Below are positions 32,599 through 38,414 of a stretch of DNA of 38,414 nucleotides, one piece after another (position 1 is the first letter of the stretch; every line of letters begins with the position of its first letter). The notes beneath the pieces were generated by a model, which saw nothing but the letters and a program-made list of their open reading frames with translations, did no database searches and had not been told where the DNA came from. This DNA comes from Bacteroidota bacterium. GTDB taxonomy: Bacteria > Bacteroidota > Bacteroidia > UBA8524. The position numbers and the translations under genes were made by a program. The DNA lies in the NCBI GenBank assembly GCA_006226545.1, contig SBGR01000022.1, positions 1 through 38,414 on the forward strand, written 5' to 3'.

Positions 32599-35382
32599 TT
32601 ACCAGAACTCATACCCTCTTTTCGACCTACCGCTTGTTTTAAACTGATGCAGGTTATAAACAAAGCTCAACATCGCATAACGGGTTACCACATTCGATTG
32701 AGATTCAACCGAATTGTTTAGGTAAACCCACCGTCTCACATGGGTATTTTGTCCCAAAACATCAAAAACACTCAGCCTGAGTTGACCTCGGTTGTCCTTG
32801 AATATCAGTCGTGTAAAGGAGACATTGAGCAAAGCATACTGTTGCGGGATTGTTGTTGAGTTTAAGACCCGTTGTACATTGAAGGTATACTTCATTTCCA
32901 CCCAGTTCTTTTTCGACATAGCCCACCAAACATCGCATCGAACTTGATCCGAGTTTTGCTTATTGGAGGAGTTTAGGTCTTGTACAGATGAAACACCGTA
33001 TCCTCGCTGGTAACGTACGGTCATGTCCAAGACATCCTTTTTTTCTAAGGTATAGGAAAGCGCACTACTGATATGGTAATTGCCTTGGGTATAGAAGTCA
33101 TCGTTAAAGGCAGTATAGCCATTGGAAGCCCAATAATTTAAACTAGCACCTAAGCGATGTGACCAGGATTTTGAATTGAAACGTTTGCTTAAACTCATGT
33201 AACCAGAGCTGGAGCGTTGCACTTTATCGCTCGCTAAATTTTCAGGACGCGTTTCTGTATTGCCACTTTCGGTAACCTTGGTTCTGTATATGATTTGTCG
33301 CAACGCCACATTGTAACTGGCATAGCTCCAAACACTAATTCCCGACTTACCAATGGAGCCGAAATAACGGCCACCTACCGAATAATTATCGGATACATTC
33401 AAATTGGAATTACCAATACGAACTGAATTTGGGTTTCGGTTATCTGCTACGTCCAATAAATCCCAGTTATAGGGTGTTTCCGGCTCGTAATCCAATGATA
33501 GATGCCAAACTCCTACCGGAGTATTCTTCCGAAAGCTCAACTGTGCCGGCATCAGTAGAAAAGACTTATTCGTTTTGGCTGCGTTCATTTTGTTTTCCAA
33601 TTGCAATTGCAATACACCTAACTCAAATGATGCGTTCAGTTGCCAATCACGCTTTAAACCTCGGGTATAAAAGAAGCCCGAATTGTATTCTCTCCTATCC
33701 GAATGAAATTGCGTGCTGAGCGACGGCAGCAGAATATACTGCGGAAAGCCATTTGAATCATTTTGGTGTACTGTGGTATTCTGTACGGATTTCTCCAATT
33801 TTACATCAACACCGAAATCGAGGCTGGTTGAATCGTTGATAAACTTGGTTGCCGTATAACCTTGACTCAAATTGGTATTGTCTGTTTGGTTGCTTCGTAC
33901 CTGATTTGAACTGAAGTTAATCAGGTTGGTATCTGCATAGAACTGCCTGATTAGATTATTACCATCCAATCCTCCTTTTCGGAAAGAATGGTATTGGTAA
34001 ATGGAATGTTCCCATTTAACCCATTTGCCACTCCAGGAAGCTCCACCTGAAAATGCATTTGAATTATTGCTATCGCTTAAGGTTGTGTTTAGCGAATTTG
34101 AGCCACTTTGATTTGAATATTCCGATTGTATGATACGAGTAGAAAGGTTATTCCCATGTTGAAAGGAAAACCCCGGAGTATATTTAAACTGGTGGATGCT
34201 ATCGGGAGTCCAAGATAATTTCGCCTGCAAGCTATGTTGGTAGCGTCGGCTGATCTCATCCAGATTCGATTGTCTGATCAAACTGGAATCGGTCATGTTT
34301 GTATTTGTCAGAGTCTGCTGGAAATTATACGTATTGGTATAACCAAAGAAATAAGAGCCCGATACTTTCAGTTTCAGTGGAATATCGTAGTTCAGGTTTA
34401 AGCCTGCGCCTGCACTTTCTGTGATTCCACTCCCTCCTCCTGTGCTAATGCCATCCATTTCTACTCTGCCATCGCCATAATAAATGGTAGTATTTGATCC
34501 TGAGCGATTGAATCCACCCAATTGCATGAGGTCTGAATACGAGAAGCCCGCATTGCTTAAATTATTACCGTAAGCCAAAACTGAAACCTGCAGGGTATCG
34601 CGAAAGAAATTCCAAATGGCCCCGGCTTCATACCGATCATCGCTACCATAACCGGCATAGGCTTTACCGAAATGTCCGGTTTTAGCCCACGACTTCAATT
34701 TCAAATTGATGGTCACCTTACCCGAATTGGTGGGCTTGCCTCGATCGTCTTTTTCTTCGCTTACCTGAACCGTTTGAATGGCTTTGGCCGGTAGGTTTTT
34801 TAACAGAATAACCGGGTCTTCGGTAAAGAAGTCTTTGCTATCCAGGGTTATCTTGGATACCTCCTTGCCATTGACAGTAATCTTCCCGTCATCGCTAAAC
34901 TCCATTCCCGGAATTCGCTTGAGCAGGTCTTCCACCATGGAGCCTGGACGGTTTATAAAAGCATCGGCATTGAATTCGACGGTATCGTTGCGGATAAGGA
35001 TAGGCGGTTGTTCCCACGATATCACCGCTTCTCCCAGCATGGCGGTATTTTCTACCAGGTAGAGTGTATCTAAATCGCGAACGGTATCTGAATCAAACTT
35101 CAAATTGATTCGCATGGAGCCGTATAGCACGTGTGAAATAAAAAGTCGCAATGGAGTTTTCAGCGGCAACCTACTCAATTCAAACCCTCCTTTGGCATCG
35201 GTTAAGGCAAAGTTGACAATGCTGGAATCGTTTAGGTTAAATACCGCAACGGTGGCATAATCAACTGGCGTCTTGGTGGCTGAATCGGCTAGAAAACCTT
35301 TAATACCGGCATTTTGAGCTAGCGATGTCTTTGCGCTTAAAAGAAATACAATACAGAGCAGGGAAAGGTATAGGTGCTTCAC
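32599..35382 (-). CDS. Large outer-membrane beta-barrel receptor-like protein
   Basis: 927 residues, start GTG. Signal peptide 1-22; a carboxypeptidase-regulatory-like domain (about 25-110: GIKGFLADSATKTPVDYATV, then DAKGGFELSRLPLKTP); a plug-like region (about 118-225) with VEDLLKRIPGMEF (150-162) and DGKITVNGKEVSKITLDSKD; then a barrel of about 700 residues ending in aromatic GYEFW. This is the Bacteroidota outer-membrane-barrel family related to TonB-dependent receptors. No TonB box is obvious and no SusD partner is adjacent, so uptake of glycans is not indicated; the ligand is unknown. The 190 nt upstream (35383-35573) hold the atpC terminator and nothing else recognised. Confidence 0.9.
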   Translation of the reverse strand: MKHLYLSLLCIVFLLSAKTSLAQNAGIKGFLADSATKTPVDYATVAVFNLNDSSIVNFALTDAKGGFELSRLPLKTPLRLFISHVLYGSMRINLKFDSDTVRDLDTLYLVENTAMLGEAVISWEQPPILIRNDTVEFNADAFINRPGSMVEDLLKRIPGMEFSDDGKITVNGKEVSKITLDSKDFFTEDPVILLKNLPAKAIQTVQVSEEKDDRGKPTNSGKVTINLKLKSWAKTGHFGKAYAGYGSDDRYEAGAIWNFFRDTLQVSVLAYGNNLSNAGFSYSDLMQLGGFNRSGSNTTIYYGDGRVEMDGISTGGGSGITESAGAGLNLNYDIPLKLKVSGSYFFGYTNTYNFQQTLTNTNMTDSSLIRQSNLDEISRRYQHSLQAKLSWTPDSIHQFKYTPGFSFQHGNNLSTRIIQSEYSNQSGSNSLNTTLSDSNNSNAFSGGASWSGKWVKWEHSIYQYHSFRKGGLDGNNLIRQFYADTNLINFSSNQVRSNQTDNTNLSQGYTATKFINDSTSLDFGVDVKLEKSVQNTTVHQNDSNGFPQYILLPSLSTQFHSDRREYNSGFFYTRGLKRDWQLNASFELGVLQLQLENKMNAAKTNKSFLLMPAQLSFRKNTPVGVWHLSLDYEPETPYNWDLLDVADNRNPNSVRIGNSNLNVSDNYSVGGRYFGSIGKSGISVWSYASYNVALRQIIYRTKVTESGNTETRPENLASDKVQRSSSGYMSLSKRFNSKSWSHRLGASLNYWASNGYTAFNDDFYTQGNYHISSALSYTLEKKDVLDMTVRYQRGYGVSSVQDLNSSNKQNSDQVRCDVWWAMSKKNWVEMKYTFNVQRVLNSTTIPQQYALLNVSFTRLIFKDNRGQLRLSVFDVLGQNTHVRRWVYLNNSVESQSNVVTRYAMLSFVYNLHQFKTSGRSKRGYEFW

Positions 35383-35521
35383 GGGCAGTTTATCACGGTT
35401 CAGGATAGGTGTTTTTTAAACAAGTGCATGATACACGATTTAACGCAGAATCATTTACTCATTTGACCAACACTGCACGAAAAACGAGGAAAACTGAATT
35501 TTCTTATACCGAATTAAAAAG

Positions 35522-35553
35522 AAAAAGCCTCCTCACCAAGTAAGAAGGCTTTT
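35522..35553 (-). terminator. Terminator of the atpD-atpC operon
   Basis: On the minus strand a 14-bp stem with two G-U pairs and a 3-nt loop (35537-35539) runs into a T-rich tail, about 20 nt after the atpC stop. A smaller perfect 7-bp hairpin (35555-35571, loop 35562-35564) sits between the stop codon and this terminator. Confidence 0.88.
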
Positions 35554-35573
35554 AAGGTTTTATCAAAACCTAA

Positions 35574-35804
35574 TTAGGTTAATACGATAATTTTATTGTT
35601 GATTACTTCCACGATTCCGCCGCTGATTTCGATGAAGTGTGTTCCTTCAGCGTCTTTCACTCTCACCTTGCCTTTGTCAAGGCTAGAGATGATGGCAGCG
35701 TGGTTATTCAACACCTCGAAAGAACCTTTGCTACCCGGAAGTTGAACTGCGTTCACTTCGCCATTGTAAAGAACTTTGTCTGGTGTGATTATTTCCAACA
35801 TCAT
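35574..35804 (-). CDS. atpC: F1 ATP synthase epsilon subunit, short form
   Basis: Part of the central stalk of F1, linking gamma to the c-ring. The 76-residue protein (ATG-ATG start) is only the N-terminal beta-sandwich: LEIITPDKVLYNGEVNAVQLPGSKGSFEVLNNHAAIIS is typical, and the sequence ends at IEVINNKIIVLT-like strands (GGIVEVINNKIIVLT). The ~50-residue C-terminal helical hairpin that inhibits ATP hydrolysis in E. coli is missing, as seen in other Bacteroidota. A perfect AAGGAGG Shine-Dalgarno overlaps the atpD stop. Confidence 0.93.
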   Translation of the reverse strand: MMLEIITPDKVLYNGEVNAVQLPGSKGSFEVLNNHAAIISSLDKGKVRVKDAEGTHFIEISGGIVEVINNKIIVLT

Positions 35805-35810
35805 GGTTTA

Positions 35811-35815
35811 CCTCC

Positions 35816-35817
<2 letters not shown>
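35811..35817 (-). promoter_or_regulatory. Strong Shine-Dalgarno site for atpC
   Basis: Minus-strand AAGGAGG, 6 nt before the first of two consecutive ATG codons (35804, 35801), and overlapping the atpD stop codon (35816-35818). Such a complete site is unusual here; most genes in the window have no clear one. Confidence 0.8.
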
Positions 35818-37339
<1,522 letters not shown>

Positions 37340-37351
37340 TTATTTGCGCTG

Positions 37352-37359
37352 CAAAAGTA
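37352..37359 (-). promoter_or_regulatory. -7 box for atpD-atpC
   Basis: Minus-strand TACTTTTG followed by CAGC, a perfect TAnnTTTG, 27 nt before the atpD ATG. A long T-run (37374-37381) lies where the -33 element is expected. Confidence 0.55.
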
Positions 37360-37443
37360 GGATTTTCCTCCTTAAAAAAAACAGACGCCTTGAAAATGTT
37401 GGAACTTTTGAAAATGCCGCTTTTAGTGGACGAATTTGGAAGT

Positions 37444-37508
37444 AGGATTGTGGGACTGTTTGATTGTTGAATCGGCTTTGTTAACTGTTGATTGTTTGTT
37501 GTAGGATT
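37444..37508. repeat. GATTGTTGGACTGT-type dispersed repeat, copy 2
   Basis: GGATTGTGGGACTGTTTGAT, then TTTGTTAACTGTTGATTG, matching copy 1 at 30393-30456. It fills part of the 325-nt gap upstream of atpD; 37511-37575 shows nothing recognisable. Confidence 0.6.
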
Positions 37509-37575
37509 GAGTCGGGAAATACTTTCTCATTCGCGTTACAAGGGAATAGAATTCTCGTGCTACTTATTAGGTTAA

Positions 37576-37648
37576 TTCCAAATCACAAGTTCCAAATTCC
37601 AAATCACAAGTTCCAAATCACAAATCACAAATCAAAAATCAAAAATCC
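37576..37648. repeat. A/C-rich short tandem repeats
   Basis: TTCCAAATCACAAG at 37576-37589 and 37597-37610, with TTCCAAA between, then AAATCAC and AAATCAAA units to 37648, ending exactly at the stop codon of the thioesterase gene. Low-complexity, non-coding. Confidence 0.85.
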
Positions 37649-37649
37649 A

Positions 37650-38168
37650 TTAGTCTTTCATAAACAGCGCTCTCAACTCATTTGCATCGTCTGGCACCAT
37701 TCTACCGGCGAGGATTAGTCGGAGCTGACGGCGACGAAGTGCACCATCGTATTTGGTGATTTCTTCTTCGGTTTCCGGTTTGATTTCAGGTACAGAGATC
37801 GGGCGACCGTTACCATCTACTGCTACGAAAGTATAATAGGCCTCATTGCACTTAAAGCGAGTCCCTTTTGGGATATTCTCACACCATACCTCAATAAATA
37901 CCTCCATGGAAGTTCTGAAAGCACGGGTAACATACGATTTTAAGGTAACCACATCACCTAATGCGATAGACTGGTTAAAAGATACCGAATCAACGGAAGC
38001 CGTAACCACCGTTCTATTGCTGTGTTTTTGAGCAGCGATAGCAGATACGATATCCATCCAATGCAATAGTCTCCCCCCCATTAGGTTGTTCAAGGTATTG
38101 GTATCGTTAGGCAATACCAATTCGTTCATGATGGTGGTGGACTGCGATGGTGTTTTAAAATCTGACAT
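37650..38168 (-). CDS. Acyl-CoA thioesterase (hotdog fold)
   Basis: Hydrolyses acyl-CoA to free acid and CoA. The ATG at 38168 gives 172 residues, the usual length; the frame is open further up but that part is non-conserved repeat DNA beyond the promoter. The single hotdog domain has NTLNNLMGGRLLHWMDIVSA (with the conserved Asn/Gly/Asp pattern of the YciA/ACOT group), VVTASVDSVSFNQSI and GDVVTLKSYVTRAFRTSMEV. Chain-length preference is not predictable. A TATCTTTG box lies 15 nt before the ATG. Confidence 0.9.
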   Translation of the reverse strand: MSDFKTPSQSTTIMNELVLPNDTNTLNNLMGGRLLHWMDIVSAIAAQKHSNRTVVTASVDSVSFNQSIALGDVVTLKSYVTRAFRTSMEVFIEVWCENIPKGTRFKCNEAYYTFVAVDGNGRPISVPEIKPETEEEITKYDGALRRRQLRLILAGRMVPDDANELRALFMKD

Positions 38169-38183
38169 AGCTAAAATTTTGGG

Positions 38184-38191
38184 CAAAGATA
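38184..38191 (-). promoter_or_regulatory. -7 box for the thioesterase gene
   Basis: Minus-strand TATCTTTG followed by C, a perfect TAnnTTTG, 15 nt before the ATG at 38168. It lies inside the longer reading frame and therefore supports the shorter start. Confidence 0.5.
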
Positions 38192-38235
38192 ATGCGAATC
38201 GTGAATGCGCCCTATATTTGCTGCGAAGGTTAACT

Positions 38236-38309
38236 GTCCATAGACCATAGTCCATGGACCATAGAAGTTATCCTTTTAATTAGTACCATGGTCTATCGAC
38301 CATCAACTA
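38236..38309. repeat. CCATAG/CCATGG-type intergenic elements, copies 2 and 3
   Basis: 38236-38264 reads as GTCCATAGACCATAGTCC then ATGGACCATAG; 38283-38309 as TACCATGGTCTATCGACC then ATCAACTA. ATAGACCAT in the first and ATGGTCTAT in the second are exact reverse complements, so the pair could fold into a stem. It ends 4 nt before tRNA-Arg. Confidence 0.7.
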
Positions 38310-38313
38310 TCCT

Positions 38314-38385
38314 GCACCCGTAGTTCAATGGATAGAATTTTGGTTTCCGGTACCAACGATGGGGGTTCGAATCCCTTCGGGTGTA
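38314..38385 (+). tRNA. tRNA-Arg (anticodon CCG)
   Basis: Acceptor stem 38314-38320 with 38378-38384 (first pair G-U), D arm 38323-38338, anticodon stem TTGGT/ACCAA (38340-38344 with 38352-38356), loop TTCCGGT with anticodon CCG at 38347-38349, 4-nt variable loop, T arm with TTCGAAT loop (38366-38372), discriminator A at 38385. CCA is not encoded. Reads CGG codons. Confidence 0.92.
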
Positions 38386-38414
38386 CAATGACTCAAATCC
38401 CAACACATGTGTTG

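Noticed and set aside
32599-35382. SusC-type glycan transporter
   Set aside because: There is no SusD partner, no polysaccharide-degrading genes around it and no clear TonB box, so only the general barrel family is called.
37488-37718. A 76-aa plus-strand reading frame
   Set aside because: It translates the A/C-rich tandem repeat (repeating NHKFQI-like residues) and overlaps the thioesterase gene antisense.
38169-38255. N-terminal extension of the thioesterase reading frame
   Set aside because: The extension covers the -7 box and part of a repeat element, and is not conserved-looking; the ATG at 38168 fits the family.
38236-38385. Integration site (att) at the tRNA-Arg 3' end
   Set aside because: No integrase gene or direct repeat of the tRNA 3' end is visible; only 29 nt follow the tRNA before the window ends, so it cannot be judged.

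Overview
The window is a chromosomal segment of a Bacteroidota bacterium, most likely a Flavobacteriales-type lineage. The evidence is: two secreted proteins ending in type IX secretion (T9SS) sorting domains; a bacillithiol deacetylase (BshB1); DUF4296 and WbqC-family proteins; a stand-alone atpD-atpC pair; outer-membrane barrels of the Bacteroidota TonB-receptor type; and repeated -7 promoter boxes of the Bacteroidota form TAnnTTTG. Genes are tightly packed, often with 4-nt ATGA overlaps or convergent ends that touch. No prophage, insertion sequence or CRISPR array was seen. Genus and species cannot be told from this sequence.

Layout. 0.1-4.9 kb: a sulfotransferase-like gene, accA (fatty-acid synthesis), then on the minus strand an acyl-CoA carboxylase beta subunit, a deoxynucleoside kinase and a WbqC-family protein. 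5.0-8.9 kb: a T9SS-exported serine hydrolase and a minus-strand pair of secreted, barrel-like proteins, the second carrying a ComEA-like helix-hairpin-helix domain. 9.0-14.0 kb: a membrane pyrophosphatase with an unusual Cys/His/Met-rich tail, then nusB, a DUF1573 lipoprotein, yajC and coaE. 14.0-17.8 kb: bshB1, an esterase-fold lipoprotein that appears to have lost its catalytic residues, a DUF4296 lipoprotein, yggS, a small monooxygenase-fold protein and a divergent SAM hydroxide adenosyltransferase homologue. 17.9-21.7 kb: phoH-purC and a T9SS-exported NHL/PKD protein. 21.8-30.0 kb (all minus): lepA, a DsbA-like thiol oxidoreductase, folD, typA, an outer-membrane barrel, a crotonase, a PAP2 phosphatase and a methyltransferase. 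30.0-30.6 kb: a repeat-rich intergenic region holding the SRP RNA gene. 30.6-38.4 kb: a transaldolase, a HAD phosphatase, a polyprenol-phosphate mannosyltransferase-like GT2, a large outer-membrane receptor-like barrel, atpD-atpC, a hotdog thioesterase and tRNA-Arg(CCG).

Most genes are housekeeping: acyl-CoA carboxylation, translation GTPases, one-carbon and purine metabolism, ATP synthesis, PPi-driven ion pumping, secretion and envelope. The least ordinary features are the metal-ligand-rich C-terminus of the pyrophosphatase, the overlapping pair of barrel genes with an exported helix-hairpin-helix domain, the apparent pseudo-esterase, the palindromic and dispersed repeats around the SRP RNA and tRNA genes, and a set of promoters so close to their start codons that several transcripts may be leaderless.
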